From Littorina saxatilis (taxonomy: Eukaryota > Mollusca > Gastropoda > Littorinimorpha > Littorinidae): 64,000 nt of DNA. The notes beneath the pieces were generated by a model that was given only the letters and a program-made list of their open reading frames with translations, was not told where the DNA came from and made no database searches. The stretch spans positions 16,425,972-16,489,971 of the forward strand of contig NC_090251.1 of NCBI RefSeq assembly GCF_037325665.1. The letters are read 5' to 3'. Shown piece after piece: positions 13,061-25,547 of the stretch (positions within the stretch are counted from its first letter, which is position 1; each line of letters begins with the position of its first letter). Both the position numbers and the translations under genes were made by a program.

Positions 13061-15881
13061 TCTCTCTCTCTCTCTCTCGCTCTCGCTTTCTCTCTCTCTC
13101 ATCTGACTCTTGGCACACAGGTCAAAGCAGAGGTTAACTTGAGTGCACGTGTACCTAGGAGGGGGGTGATTTCTTGAATTAGCTGAGGGCGGAAGGAAAT
13201 CGCTCACCTTCCACGTCCAAAACGTAGTGATATTGACACGCCAGATTAGTGCGGTAGCGTATTGTGCTAAGCAGGAAAGCGCGCTTTTCTGCCGGTATTC
13301 TTGTTAACTTCGCAATTTCCGGAAAACATCCACTTTCACTTTGAGACTGTTCTGTTTACATTCGACACTATCAAAACCACTTTGCAATACCGAAATAATT
13401 TTTTCTGTGTTCGAAAGCTACAGCCAATCGTTATTATGTCCCCTTAGATACAGTTTTATAACATTATTGGCACATGTAAACAATAGGAATTAATTAATGA
13501 ACGCTACGAAAAGGGCAGCCTTTAACCTCCCTGTTGTCACTCAGCATTTTTTTTTTAAATTCTCATCCACACTTTCAGCACTTCCCCCACCCGCCCTCCC
13601 TATCTAAGATGTAATTTGTAAATGACGTTTTCAGCCTTCAATCCACTATTTAACATAGTAAGTCAAGCTTTTCAACCCTTATTAATAATTGCTTTCATGT
13701 TTTGCTGATGTTCAGTTTATTATTTAATAAAGATCTCATGGTTCAAAATTTCATATTGTTTTTTTTTTTAAAAACGTGCGTGTGTTCCATTTCAAACTAA
13801 CCTCACTGATGTGAACTCCTTTATTACTGTCACATCTGTTTTACAAATTACACCCATAATCCAAACCAACGCGCAAACACACACTCACACACACACCACA
13901 ACTACACACATATGTACTCGTTACCATTTGCCAACGCTCGTCACAACACTGTCAGTCTCAAGTCTAAATAATATTAGTATAAATCATAACTAATTTTCTT
14001 CACATCATCATAGACATAATGTTACATGTTCTTTGTACAATCGTTGGTTTTCACAATAAATATTGCATTACTGTAATTGTCTTCTTTTTCTTTAACAATA
14101 TCTTTCCAAAAACAAAACTCAAAGACCACACAAGCTATTGCAACCTACTCCTATCTCTGGTCTCTCTTCCTGGGTACAATGGTACCTAAGACTTACATTC
14201 AAATGCTTACATTTCCATGCTACCCACATTGTCAAAATACCAATAATTATTCAAAACAAATGTTAACTACTACCTAACTTTATTTCAGACCCACACCCAT
14301 TATTATACACACATTTCACATTTAAACCATTAGTCGGCCCCCTGTCGATATTTATCGACTAAGTTCCTTGTGGTCGTATCTCGATACTTTGACGAAAGGA
14401 GCCTAATGCTCTTATGACGAAGAAGACAGCCGCAGTTGGCTTGTTCGAATCAAAATATCAAACCAATATTCTTGGCGTATTACCAATACCTCCATAGGGC
14501 AACTGGTCTGAGAGGACGTTAAACTCAAATTGTCAGCCAGTCAGTCAGTCTCACTGTCTCGCCTTCATCTGTTTTTGTTCCTTCCCCTTTTCCGTTTCAC
14601 TGTGGGTTCCATGTCAGAGCGTGGCGGATGATGCTGAATGTTAGCTTTCTGAGGTTGTATGGAGCACAGCTGGCCTGCAAAGCGTTTATCATGCTCGTTC
14701 ATCTGTCGGGCCAGTCCATGCGTCCCCATGACCTCGTAGCCAATGTTGCCTTGGTGTTTAGATGGTTGAAATAATAATTTGTATTTCCTCATCTCTTGTG
14801 CTCAGTGGCGACGGTTTTGTAGTTTTCCTGGGGGCACGGTGAGAGGGAAAGTCGGCGTTTCAGCTTCCTTTCGACTTTCACTGAACTGCGTACAGGAGAT
14901 CGAGCTACCGCAACCCACGGACATGTCTGTGACCGCAACCGATCATCACCCCCCCCCCCCCCCCCCCCCCTCTCTCCTTACTTTTTTTTTTTTTCCGTAG
15001 ACAGATATACATTGTCATCTTTTGCTTTACAGAAATCAAGACGTGTATGTACAGTTTTGTAATTGTAAGAAGTTCTTTCACTGTATGTTTTTTTTAAACT
15101 TTGGGTAATGAATTTGGTTTTTTTATATGCTTTATAGATTGACCCTCCACGACCAGCTCTTTATATCGTCCTGTCATAATATCTTCTCTAACCACACGTA
15201 CCTACCCAGCAATCTTCACAACCCCCACCTCTCATGTATGTGTGTGAACACAAAATACAAACAGTGACAGTTATCTCCTGGGTTCACAAAATACAAACAG
15301 TGAAAGTTATCTCCTGCTTTTTGGTATGAACGATTTCTTTCGCTTTGGTTGCCGCTTGCATTTGGCATGTTCTATTAAAAACGTTTCGTAAAATGATCGG
15401 CCCTGCTGGTTGTTTCTATTGCTGGAAATCTGTGTTGTTGCTTGGCTGTTTCGTTTGAGTGTGTGTGTGTGTGTGTGTTTAATGATGTAAACTCCTTAGA
15501 AAAGCAAGTACGCACACCATTTTCAAGAAATGACTTAAAACCAAAGGAGATTGTTTGAACTCGTCTATAATTTAACGTACACCCTCTAATATTCTTAACC
15601 CTGTTGGCCTGCATAGGCTATACAAAGTGTCAGATGTCATCAAAACAACTAAATCTGTTAACACTTGAACAACAACAACATATCAATCTAGTCATATCGC
15701 TACGCAAAACAACCACGAACAATACAGAGGAAAACTGACACCTGCATACCTTCTTGCGTCTTCCTCACAATAGTGAATAGATTGTACCAAAGCGCCTGTC
15801 CGAGGCAGGTCGATCGTCGTATTCTACTCTTACTATCTGAGTAGTAACATAGACTTTAACAACAAACAACTTCAGTGAAAC

Positions 15882-15912
<31 letters not shown>

Positions 15913-16597
15913 GCGCACACGCATACACACACAACCACACACAATCTTTAAAAAAAAAACACCCAATAACAATGTTAAAAAAAATACCCATAGAGATCTG
16001 TAATCACTAAGACAAATACAGCGCAAACTTAAGAGTAACATTTTCGCGTGTGGAGGTTTCTTCGGGACAATAATATAAGGAAAAGAAAAGAAACCAAAAA
16101 AGCGAGAGAAATAACCCACGATCTGTATGTATTCCCGTCAAAAATGCGAAGATTTGAAAAAATTATTTCACAAGTTTAGAAAGGCTGAGAAGGAGAATAC
16201 TTTGATCGACCGACCCCGGACGGTCATTTAAGTCTTTGTAAGCGCTGGGCACAGAGCGTCTGTCTGCAGCCATGCGTGTTAAAGATCGGGTTTCTGGTTT
16301 CCCCTTCGCACAAACACCTGCAAGTCGGACAAAAGCTTTTAGATGCGGTTACTTTTCTTAGAAAAATTATTGTGGCTGTCAACCTTAGAAAAAAATGTGT
16401 TCAAAGTTTGCCCGGTTTTTTTTCTCTCTCTTTCTTTGTGTGGACATCACTTGAATCAGAAGTACAATAATTAGATAAGATGAAACACCTATGCTTGAAC
16501 CTATTTCTCGGAAACTGCCGGGTACTTCCCAGAGAGTCTTTCGAGGCTGATAGTTTCCACCCCGCCTCAGACGATCTCGTGCAGTCAACGACGCACT
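11316..16597. other. Gene-poor intergenic region
   Basis: No coding exon is supported. Visible features are short duplicated phrases around 11830-12010 (repeats of GTTGTGAAATMCGTCAC..CTATGGG, three copies), a compound CT/GT microsatellite (12858-13102), a CA-rich patch near 13870-13910, poly-C runs at 11614 and 14951, and a CA run near 15889-15912. The rest is AT-rich and featureless to my reading. Confidence 0.6.
12858..13102. repeat. Compound (CT)n-(GT)n-(CT)n microsatellite
   Basis: About 80 bases of CT, a degenerate CTGT/TATG linker, about 38 bases of GT, then CT again. All long frames here are low-complexity artefacts. Confidence 0.95.
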
Positions 16598-16974
16598 ACC
16601 CCCCGCGGGTTAGGGGGAAGAATTTACCCGATGCTCCCCAGCATGTCGTAAGAGGCGACTAACGGATTCTGTTTCTCCTTTTACCCTTGTAAAGTGTTTC
16701 TTGTATAGAATATAGTCAATGTTTGTAAAGATTTTAGTCAAGCAGTATGTAAGAAATGTTAAGTCCTTTGTACTGGAAACTTGCATTCTCCCAGTAAGGT
16801 CATATATTGTACTACGTTGCAAGCCCCTGGAGCAATTTTTTTATTAGTGCTTTTGTGAACAAGAAACAAATGACAAGTGGCTCTATCCCATCACCCCCCT
16901 TCCCTCCGTCGCGATATCAACCTTGAACGGTTGAAAACGACGTTAAACACCGAATAAAGAAAGAAACGACGCAC
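16598..16974 (+). mobile_element. Retroposed family F element with 11-bp TSD
   Basis: The 377-bp element is flanked by the perfect duplication AACGACGCACT (16587-16597 and 16975-16985). It starts with a CCCCCGCGGGTTAGGGGG block and ends GACGTTAAACACCGAATAAA plus an AAAG tail. The same element occurs at 33600-33984. It lacks TIRs, has an A-rich 3' end and a TSD, and shows no obvious tRNA boxes, so it is a non-LTR retroposon: a SINE or the 3' end of a LINE. Confidence 0.9.
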
Positions 16975-16985
16975 TTAAACGCGCA

Positions 16986-17336
16986 GTCTATCCTGCGAAA
17001 ACAGGTCGCCTTTCCATCTCAGATCCTGCCAGGCTTTTACGTGGGATAAGAGCATCCCTCAATGTCGACATAGAATCAACATCGTATGTGCTTTTTGTAC
17101 AGAGTGGGATTTGTTTTTAGAGGCTGTTAAGAAATTGTTTCCTCATATCTGAGATATGGTCACAAGCTTTACATGGGATAATAATATCCCTCCACTTGAC
17201 ACATACATAGAATCAACATCATGGGTGGTTTCTGTGCAGAGCGCCAGTGGGATTTGTTTTTAGAGGCCGGCTCGGTATCTCATTTTTGGCTCACGTAAGT
17301 GTAGCCTATGCGATGATAAACTTTGTCTGTCTGTGC

Positions 17337-17369
<33 letters not shown>

Positions 17370-17589
17370 ATAGAAACTTTAACATTTCCGAGTCTATGGA
17401 TTACGTCAGTCTCGGTCAAAAGTGTTTGACGTGTGTGATAGAAACTATTTGAAGACGTCACATTATGACGTAAGAGGGTTAGACGTCACGCAAAGGAATT
17501 ACTGAAAGTCTCGGTCATTGTTATTGTGAGCGGGCCGAGACTACTTGGCAGATCCAGGGTCTCGCTTTCTTGCACAGTTTCACCTATGC

Positions 17590-17688
<99 letters not shown>

Positions 17689-18130
17689 CGGAGTGATTGA
17701 GTTTGTGTTACTGTTTGTCGATTTCTTACGTGAGCCTTGAAGGCTTCGCCTCTTGTTTTAATTTATTTTTTAAACAAAATGTTATTAGTTATCTCAGTTA
17801 TGGTCAAGCTTTACATGGGAATGACAATATCCCATACACTAGGACACATACACAGAATCAACATCATATGGGTGGTTTCTGTGCAGAGCGGGATTTGTTT
17901 TGAGGAAACAATTTCTCAACAGATACCAATGGCAATCTGTAAAATTAAATGTATCATCAAATTCTCACTATGCATAGGAAACGATCAGGCTTTTTTTCAG
18001 TTAAATTTCAGTATGTGTCCAAGTAGACACTTACAGCACGCATGCTGTTGATTTTAGGTATGTGTCAAAATGGAGGAATGGTCGTACCCCACTGATGTAA
18101 AAATCCTGGCCAGATCTGAGACGGTGAGCC
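16986..18130. repeat. Several copies of a ~120-bp dispersed repeat, and (GT)n
   Basis: A phrase of the type TTTACATGGGATAA.ATCCC..ACACATA.AGAATCAACATCAT...TTCTGTGCAGAG recurs at about 17030-17130, 17165-17275 and 17808-17905 on +, and again inverted at about 18000-18120. A diverged copy lies at about 50690-50800. Between them is a 90-base (GT)n run at 17596-17687 and a shorter one at 17339-17369. No coding evidence is seen. Confidence 0.7.
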
Positions 18131-20039
18131 AAAATTGTTTTCAAATAAATGAAGGATTGTATCCATTACATTGGAAGAAGTGCGCCTTTCATTGAGAATG
18201 ACAACCGCGTGAAAAAGCCGCCCTGCTCTTCACTGTTCCTGTCAGTGCTATTTATACACATTGTAACCCTCCTGCCGAGTCATTTTTGGATACCACAACA
18301 AAAGCAACAAACAAACTCGAGTCCTCTGCAAGGCTGCCTGTTTTGGGACCACAGTGAGCAGGGCCACTTGCAGTCTGTGATAGAGAAGCTCCGTCCCCAA
18401 AGATCATTAGTGCTGCAGATTCCACGACTTGCTCCTTTGTGGTAAGTGGAGATTTGACCCATTTTGTAGCCTGCTCCTTTTCAAAAATACGGACGAGAAA
18501 GACTGACATTTGATCAGAAAGGACATCACATAATAATACATTGCATTGAAGTCCATTTCGTATCAAGTGTGATACACAAAAAGGAAGTAAACTAAACGAA
18601 ATTATCTACTTTAAAAATGTTACAGCAAGTGTTTTATTTTTATCTGTGCATGTGTGTGTGTGTAAGTGTGTGTGTGTGTTTTGTCTTTTTTGTATGAACA
18701 CATACAATGGTAAAGGGTAAAGCGTAGGCCAGGAGTATGTTAACTATTCTCTTTTCCTTGTTATGTTCATTTGTGTATTGTAACTGTTCTTGTGTGGTTG
18801 TTGTTGATATGTCTTTGATTTAGAACAAAAGTTAACAGTATTGCAAAAGGATTCAACTTCCGGCTTAAGATCTTACGGATAATATAACCAAAACTATGAA
18901 TACTTCCTATTGTTACTGTCAACACGACTCGGAATGAAACGTAAGCCTTAATGAAAACACCATGGTGTTTATTCCTTACTTTGGGCACCTGTTTGAAACT
19001 ACTGACAAGCAGTTCCACTGAACAAAATTCATCTTGTAACCTGCTCCTCTACACCAAATATGAACTAGAGAGACTGACATTTCACCAGAAAGAATTCCAC
19101 ATATTGCTATGAAGTCCATGTAAAAAAACAAAAAAGACAATTGATTACAGCATAATTTACTTGTAAAATGTCAGTTCTTCACTGCAGCAGCTTCCCATCT
19201 CACAAATCGCACTTGCGGTTTTATTTGATATCTGGATTAGAAAACCACAGAGAAGTAATTTGACTTAGCTACCTTTAAATAATGTTGCTTTCTTGACATC
19301 AGAGGATCAGTCTATGTCAATCTTGGTCGAAACATCAAACATTGAGAAGAAAAAGAGCAGTCACTGAAACCTTAAATCTCTCTCTCACGCTGCTATGCTA
19401 ATTTCTATTTGTGTCACCAGAATAAGAATCTATTTGGGACATGAGGTGGTTATACGCTCTCTCTCACTCACATGGGATCTAGTTTTATAATCAACTAGAG
19501 GAATAACCGGCTTCGCCGGGTGAAACGCGAGACAGAGTATGCAGCGTGGCGGTTCGCCGGCTTAGAGCACGTGTTGAAAATTTTCATCCACCAGTTTGTG
19601 CCCAGGGTCCACCTGAATATGGCCACCAAATTTGATGCAGAATATTTACGATGGGAGGGGTAGTATATATTAGTGGCAATATTTTGAAGATGGGAGGGAT
19701 TTTGTACACGAATTGCAATACTTAGATGTACTACCTGTGCAGAAAAGCGCTGTGCAGAAAAGCGCTGCTTTTGTGTGGCGGAAGTGAAAGAAGTGAAGAA
19801 GTAGAGCCGAACAAAAAAGTGTTTATTTTTGTAATTCGTATCGCGAAACAGAGTATTTATTCACCGTTCACCGCAACGCACACACACACACACACACACA
19901 CACATACCACACCACACCACACCACACACACACACACACACAGAAGCCATACATATATATAGATATAAGGCGTAACTTTCAAACGGAGAAATGATTTTTT
20001 GAAATTCATACATGTTCTGTTTTCTGTCCTTTTCTGCAG
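18131..20039. other. Intergenic region upstream of second membrane-protein gene
   Basis: No exon is recognised. A GC-rich phrase CCGGCTTCGCCGGGTGAAA at about 19508 resembles a dispersed-repeat terminus. A CA/CCACA microsatellite lies at 19880-19941. The untranslated first exon of the gene at 20046 should lie somewhere here, because a splice acceptor ends at 20039. Confidence 0.5.
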
Positions 20040-20045
20040 GTTACG

Positions 20046-21203
20046 ATGGATTTCTCTGCTCTTTTGTGGACTTGGCTCTGTTGCGTCACAATGACCACAG
20101 GTTGCAATGCGCAGCAGAATGGCAACACATCCATCATCAGCTACCGTACCTTCGATGTCACGATGAGATGTGACCTGTCTGCGTTCTTCAAGACACACGC
20201 GCACGCAACTGTCAACAGCATGCAGTCATTGCAGGTAATCCATAACGCCACTGGTCAAAGAAAGACGGACGTGTTAGCAACGCTGGACATTCCAGCAAAG
20301 ACCTACAACCTGTCTTCTTTTCTAAATTCATCAAACCGTATCTATGTCCTCCAAGCATCAGCTAATTCAAAGGAAGCCGCATGGCTAAGCATCTCCCTCG
20401 CAAACGTTTACACCCATCCCCAGAACGAGCTGTACTACCAATGCAGAGTAGCATACTATGCGCTGCCCGGCGGAAAGAACACACCAACCGAGTCAGCCAA
20501 AATCTGGAACTCCCAACTCGTCCGCTTTGCTCCGCAAATAGCTGCCATTCGACGTGAAGGGATAGAAGTCCGAGTCAGCGAGGGTATCACTTTGAAATGC
20601 CCAGCGAATGGAAACCAGACGACAATTGAACGATTCGACCTTGACGCTAGGGGCCTTAGGAGCGTTTGTCGTGGCAGCAAGGAACCCAGTAGAGCAAAAT
20701 GCAAGGTCACTGAGTTCCGTACAGTAGGCGGAACAATCGTCACCCAACGGGCTCACCTCTTCAACGCTAGCTGTGCCGACGAAGGGACCTACTTGTGCAG
20801 ACTTTTCAAGTCGTCTCATGCAGTCTCCTCCTACTCAACGTTACAAGTTATCATGTGGCATCGCTGTCCTGTGGTGCAGCCAGTGCTTTCTGCTGCTGAC
20901 ATCGCAACACGAGTCGGGTTGAGCCTCGTAGCTTTTGTCATTCTGGCGTGTGTTATCCTCGCGGTTATTTTCTTCACGTCGGCTATCGGCCATCATGTAC
21001 ATGGCCATGTAGTTAATGGTAGCACGCCTTCAATAGAGTCTTCTTCTGACCTGCCAGGCTTCAAGTTTCTCCCTCGATGTCTGCAAGGAGAGTATCAGGA
21101 AAACGCAGGCGCCCGCCTGTCTGAAACATCATCAGAATCAGATGAGAGAGAATTGAATGGGACATTGCTGACCCATTCGCTTGCTTCGACTGACCAATAC
21201 TGA
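20046..21203 (+). CDS. Two-Ig-domain type I membrane protein, paralog 2
   Basis: 385 residues in one exon. A splice acceptor (TTTTCTGCAG) ends at 20039, leaving only six untranslated bases before the ATG. A signal peptide covers about 1-22. Domain 1 (about 30-165) pairs Cys42 (RCDLSAF) with Cys133 (YQCRV). Domain 2 (about 172-268) pairs Cys185 with Cys251 in DEGTYLC, with extra Cys208, 219 and 243 at the positions seen in the other two paralogs. Many N-glycosylation sequons occur (for example 67, 88, 94 and 240). A membrane span covers 288-311, then a 74-residue Ser/Glu-rich tail unlike those of the paralogs. The shared FLNSSNR segment (92-98) suggests it is closer to the 34494 gene than to the 1790 gene. 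AATAAA 29 bases past the stop supports a real 3' end. Cell-surface recognition is inferred; the family is not recognised. Confidence 0.88.
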   Translation: MDFSALLWTWLCCVTMTTGCNAQQNGNTSIISYRTFDVTMRCDLSAFFKTHAHATVNSMQSLQVIHNATGQRKTDVLATLDIPAKTYNLSSFLNSSNRIYVLQASANSKEAAWLSISLANVYTHPQNELYYQCRVAYYALPGGKNTPTESAKIWNSQLVRFAPQIAAIRREGIEVRVSEGITLKCPANGNQTTIERFDLDARGLRSVCRGSKEPSRAKCKVTEFRTVGGTIVTQRAHLFNASCADEGTYLCRLFKSSHAVSSYSTLQVIMWHRCPVVQPVLSAADIATRVGLSLVAFVILACVILAVIFFTSAIGHHVHGHVVNGSTPSIESSSDLPGFKFLPRCLQGEYQENAGARLSETSSESDERELNGTLLTHSLASTDQY

Positions 21204-21231
21204 ACATAGGGGATAACCAAGTGTGCATGCA

Positions 21232-21237
21232 AATAAA
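21232..21237 (+). terminator. Poly(A) signal AATAAA of paralog 2
   Basis: A canonical AATAAA starts 29 bases after the TGA stop of the membrane-protein gene, with no other signal between them, giving a very short 3' UTR. Confidence 0.7.
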
Positions 21238-21306
21238 ACCCAAGGCACCACGGACACCCAGGCTCTCTCACCCGTCTGAAAAGTCATCATCATCATTGGC
21301 AAAGTG

Positions 21307-21690
21307 TAGTCTCTTGAGACGATGCTTGATGCGCTCTGTGTCAGTCTCTTGAGATAATGCTTGATGCGCCAGTCTCTTGAGACGATGCTTGATGCGCTCT
21401 GTGCCAGTCTCTTGAGATGATGCTTGATGCGCCAGTCTCTTGAGACGATGCTTGATGCGCTCTGTGTCAGTCTCTTGAGACGATGCTTGATGCGGTCTGT
21501 ATCAGTCTCTTGAGATGATGCTTGATGCGCTCTGTGCCAGTCTGTTGAGACGATCGGCTTGATGCGCTTTGTGTCAGTCTCTTGAGGTGATGCTTGATGC
21601 GCTCTGTGCCAGTCTCTTGAGATGATGCTTGATGCGCTCTGTGCCAGTCTCTTAAGATGATGCTTGATGCGCTCTGTGCCAGTCTGTGGA
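21307..21690. repeat. 35-bp minisatellite, ~11 units
   Basis: The unit is of the type CAGTCTCTTGAGACGATGC plus TTGATGCGCTCTGTGY, 35 bases long, with some 28-base units lacking the TCTGTGY segment. Because 35 is not a multiple of 3 and the unit lacks stops on the - strand, a 239-codon frame stays open while cycling through three repeat phases (ERIKHHLKRL, SASSIVSRDW, HQASSQETD). It has no ATG start and no domain. I treat it as a minisatellite and not as a gene. Confidence 0.85.
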
Positions 21691-23389
21691 TGTGCTGCGG
21701 CGCCTTGTGTGACTGTAGATTCCGATCCTTTAGCGACAATCTCTGCTACAGATTGAACAGGTGAAGCTTGAGGGCTGACAGAAAGGAGAAAAGTTATCAG
21801 GGTTAGAAGAAGCCGGGACTCTTGCTTACCCACTTGCCTGTCGAGTTCCACCAACACTGAACTTATAGGGTGTTATTTTTGTATATTCGCTGCAAGGGTA
21901 ATAGTGTTATTCTGATATTGACAGCATGCACCTCCATAAAGTAATTCGTGTTCAGATGTAAATACAAGGTCTCACTTACTGTACGCATAGTTTGTGGTGC
22001 GGTCCCAAGTAATTATGTTGTACGTATACGTCACTCTATGTTTACTTCACAAGATTATGTGAAAACCAACTGACGAAATGGACACGGAACTAAAACCCTG
22101 CCAAGTGCGTGCAGAAATGGCCACGATTGTTGAAAAAGGATAGGACTGGATTGTAATTATTAAATTTAGTATAATGTTTTGTGTTAGCACTTTTTACTGG
22201 TACTCGAAACACAATTTCGTAAGGAAGTTTGATGTCCAATTCACTTGCTTCGGTTGAACTAAGAAATTGCGGGACGGGGAAGAAGTGTGCATGCAAAACA
22301 AACCTTACCAACAGTGTGCAGAAAATAGTTTCTTACATGACTTGGGAGGGTTGGGACAGGTTGGAACAATGTCTATTTGTGTTGTCGTTTCAGACTTCAC
22401 ATAACACAATTTCGAAAGAAATTTAATGTCCCCTGTGGCGGATCCAGGGGGGGTTTCCAGGGTTTCCGGAATCCCCCCCCCCCCCCCCCCCGGCCTAGCC
22501 TTAAATGTTTAAAAAAAAAGTTTTTTAAATGATGGCCCACATTTGCACCAAATTGTTCCCTTTTCGCTGTTTTTATCAAAATGTTCCGGGGGAGCATGCC
22601 CCCGGACCCCCCTGGGAGCCGACCTTTCTCTTCTAAATGAGCGCTTCTGGGGTCATAACGCGAGACAAATCCTGTGATCTTGCTGCGAGGTTCCGCCTGT
22701 TACCATTGTCTTTTTACCGTATAAAATGCACGACTTACACACGAACTGTTACCAAAGCGACATGCTATTTGGGACCAAGACACATTTTTTTCCTTTCTCG
22801 TGTGATCTTGCTGCGAGCGTCGCTCAAAACTTGAAAAATAACGGTTTTAGGTGTGACGAAAAAAAGAACAGGGCCTGAGTACGGTGATAAATACAAGACT
22901 TATTTTACAACCATTTGAAACATACATACATCCCCCGTGGCTGCCCGCATAACGAAATCGTTTTTCTCGTGTTTTGAACTTGCCAGTGTTACAGCACAGA
23001 GCAGAGTCCGTCCCGCACTTTGCTTTGTCGCTGTACATCACGTGGCCACCCAAACGCCCGCACAACGCAACATTTTCACGAGAAAAACACGTTTATTTGT
23101 TTGCTTTGTCTGTATTACATATTTCTATTTACATTTACCACCGACACACCAAATTGTATACTTTAGTTTGCAAGTGAATCGTTATCATACAAAATAACGT
23201 TATCACGAGACGAACAGAGATCTCAGAGATCGTCTGCTTCTCAACTGTTTCGCGCAAAATCGTGAACCTCCCGAAGAAATGCAACATAGTCGTGCTTATT
23301 TGGAATGTGACGTCCTGTACTTCGTCACTGAGTCACACCTATCTCGAAAACTAAGCGTCGCACAGAACCAGCGCCCTTCCATTATGTTA
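21691..23389. other. Intergenic region with C-run repeat fragment
   Basis: No gene is supported. At about 22437-22620 lies a repeat fragment with a long C run and the phrase GGGGGAGCATGCCCCCGGAC, shared with 24936-24960 and 39675-39700. Further right the sequence is AT-rich. Confidence 0.55.
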
Positions 23390-24708
23390 CCAGCCAAGTC
23401 AAGTCAAGTCAATATTTATTTCAAAAACCCCTAGGGTTACATGAATAAAATAAAAATTGCAATAAACACGACAAAAAAGATATATGTATTAATGAGACAC
23501 AACACTTCTAAATAACCGAAAATGAATCAAGCTTAATTCATAACAAAATAATTGTAATCATATTTTTTTTTACAGGAATGTATATGTTTCTGTGTTTGTT
23601 TTTGTTTTAATAAAGAAACACGTGATCAAATAATCAGAACTCTTTCAAAATACTCTTAATAAAATATATTAAATTCAATAACTTTCGTTTCTTTGTTAAT
23701 TCAAATAAATGTTTAAATTTGACTGCATTTGAATTTCTACGAAAATACAATGGTAAAAACCTTTTCCTCACATTTTCAAAAAAATGACACTGAAATATAT
23801 AATGAAATTCATCCCCGAGTTCTCCAGACTGGCATTTAACACATATTCTTTCGTTATGTGGTATATTTAACATTCGGCCTTTCTGTATTGGTAATTTATG
23901 ATTTAATGTTCTAAAACGTAAAAAAGAGAGTGCTAGGTTATTGGGTAAAATGTTCAAATAATTTTCAAATATAAATGTATCTTTAAACAATCTATAATTC
24001 AAACAAGTTTCTTTTTCATTTAATTCTGAAAACCACGATTGTATATATTGATCTTTTAGGCATTGCAACGTTTTCAATTTAAACCATTTTTCAGAACATC
24101 GTAAATTAAACTGGTCATGCCAAAAACCACTAAGACCAAGAGCATTTAAAGTTGTTTCAACATGTTTTGAATAGGGTGCTTCATATATGTTATTTACATA
24201 GAGGCGATGCAAAAAACGGTACAATACATTTGAAAACTTATTACTATTATTACAATCCACCAATTTGAACCAAAAACTAAATATTCTATTTTTTACGAGG
24301 ACATCTAGTGGAAATTTGCCTAATTCGCCTAATACCATACACGTTGGGGTCGACTTTCTCAATTTCAAAATAATCTTATAAAAACGTAGCTGCAATTTTG
24401 TTGCTAAATTTACCGAATTTGGTCCCCATACTTCACAGCCATATAACATAATCGGTGCAACTATTCTATCAAACAATTCAATTTGTATATCTATGGACAA
24501 CGACAACGACAATTTTCTACACTTCTTTAACAAGCTAAACATTGCTCGAGAGGCCTTATCATATAACAACTTTTGTGATTTATTAAACTTATTATTATAA
24601 TTAAAAAATAGACCCAAATATTGAAAACCGAACACGACCTCAACTAATTCATCTTTGTATTTGAATACTGGCAATTTTCGTATTTTACCTCTTGAAAAAA
24701 ACAGCCGA
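23390..24708 (-). mobile_element. 5'-truncated CR1/L2-type LINE insertion
   Basis: The - strand carries the last third of a LINE ORF2 followed by a short 3' UTR that ends in an AT-rich stretch and a TTGAC pentamer repeat (complement of AAGTCAAGTCAAGTC at 23396-23411). That repeat is the simple 3' tail typical of several CR1/L2-like clades. The insertion begins abruptly near 24708, the usual sign of incomplete reverse transcription. I could not identify a target duplication. Confidence 0.85.
23634..24704 (-). CDS. LINE ORF2 C-terminal part (post-RT thumb and zinc knuckle)
   Basis: About 356 residues are open without interruption. The N-terminal part reads LFFSRGKIRK, then FGFQYLGLFF, PIMLYGCEVWG and LGELGKFPLDVLVKNRI, all standard landmarks after the YxDD core of CR1/L2/RTE-group reverse transcriptases. 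The C-terminus has a CVKC-x(10)-HYIFQC cysteine-histidine knuckle. Endonuclease and catalytic RT residues are missing because of 5' truncation, so the copy is dead on arrival. However, the frame lacks internal stops, which implies a fairly recent insertion. The stop is at 23634-23636, with an AT-rich 3' UTR beyond. Confidence 0.85.
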   Translation of the reverse strand: MFFSRGKIRKLPVFKYKDELVEVVFGFQYLGLFFNYNNKFNKSQKLLYDKASRAMFSLLKKCRKLSLSLSIDIQIELFDRIVAPIMLYGCEVWGPNSVNLATKLQLRFYKIILKLRKSTPTCMVLGELGKFPLDVLVKNRIFSFWFKLVDCNNSNKFSNVLYRFLHRLYVNNIYEAPYSKHVETTLNALGLSGFWHDQFNLRCSEKWFKLKTLQCLKDQYIQSWFSELNEKETCLNYRLFKDTFIFENYLNILPNNLALSFLRFRTLNHKLPIQKGRMLNIPHNERICVKCQSGELGDEFHYIFQCHFFENVRKRFLPLYFRRNSNAVKFKHLFELTKKRKLLNLIYFIKSILKEF

Positions 24709-25547
24709 AAGAAAGAAGGGGCATAACCTCACCAGAACCGCCCATTACGGTTTTGGAAGGTAGTTGGGTCATTTAAATTGTTGGCTCAGGTTGCACCAGA
24801 TCGGTCAATTTTCCTTGTTTTGATCTAAATTTGTCTTCTTAAATTAATTTTTTTGAAAGGTGTATAAGGGGTACTTTCTTGGCTCAGATTGCACCAGATT
24901 CCTCCATTTTCCGGCCTTGTTTTTATTCAACATTTTCTGGGGGAGGCATGCCCCCGAACCCTCGCAGGACGTTCGGGCGCTTCGCGCCCTCAACTAAACG
25001 CTTGGCGTCGTCGATCTGTCCCTAAACGAAATTTGGAAACCCCCCACTAACGTAAAGGCTGCCATATTCGTAGCGTTCATTAATTAATTCATATTGTCAG
25101 TTTACATGTGCCAATAATGTTATAAAACTGTACCTAAGGGGATATAATAACGATTGGCTGTAGCTTTCGAACACAGAAAAAATTATTTCAGTATTGCAAA
25201 GTGGTGTTGATAGTGTCGAATGTAAACAGAACAGTCTCAAACGCCATCTTTGGTTTACGAAACGTCACGAAGTTAGTGACGTCAACGGTCTAAAAATAGC
25301 CCAAGTCCTGGAGAACAATGCAATAAAGAATTAATTATTTCTCGTAATTGGTAAGGACTTCAAACCTAAAACTTTGCAGGAAGCTTAATTTATACATCCC
25401 CGCAACGATGGGAAAAGCCCTGGAAGTAATTAAACTAATTAAATAGGACTATGTCAGCCTTTAGAAATGATGTGATCAGCCCCTGGTCCCACTCCCTTGC
25501 TTTGACCAACACGTGCGTGACGATTACAACGTATTTATTTTTCTCAT
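24709..25547. other. Intergenic repeats without genes
   Basis: Contains short direct repeats of GGCTCAG.TTGCACCAGAT (24785, 24882) and a fragment with GCTTCGCGCCCTC shared with the element at 39271-39836. It also includes a phrase at about 25140-25230 (TGTAGCTTTCGAACACAGAAA) found inverted at about 13388-13428. No coding evidence. Confidence 0.5.

Noticed and set aside
21138-21857. 239-codon - strand frame with a hydrophobic N-terminal stretch
   Set aside because: It starts at GTG, overlaps the 3' end of the membrane-protein gene and consists mostly of a 35-bp minisatellite. No splice or promoter context fits.
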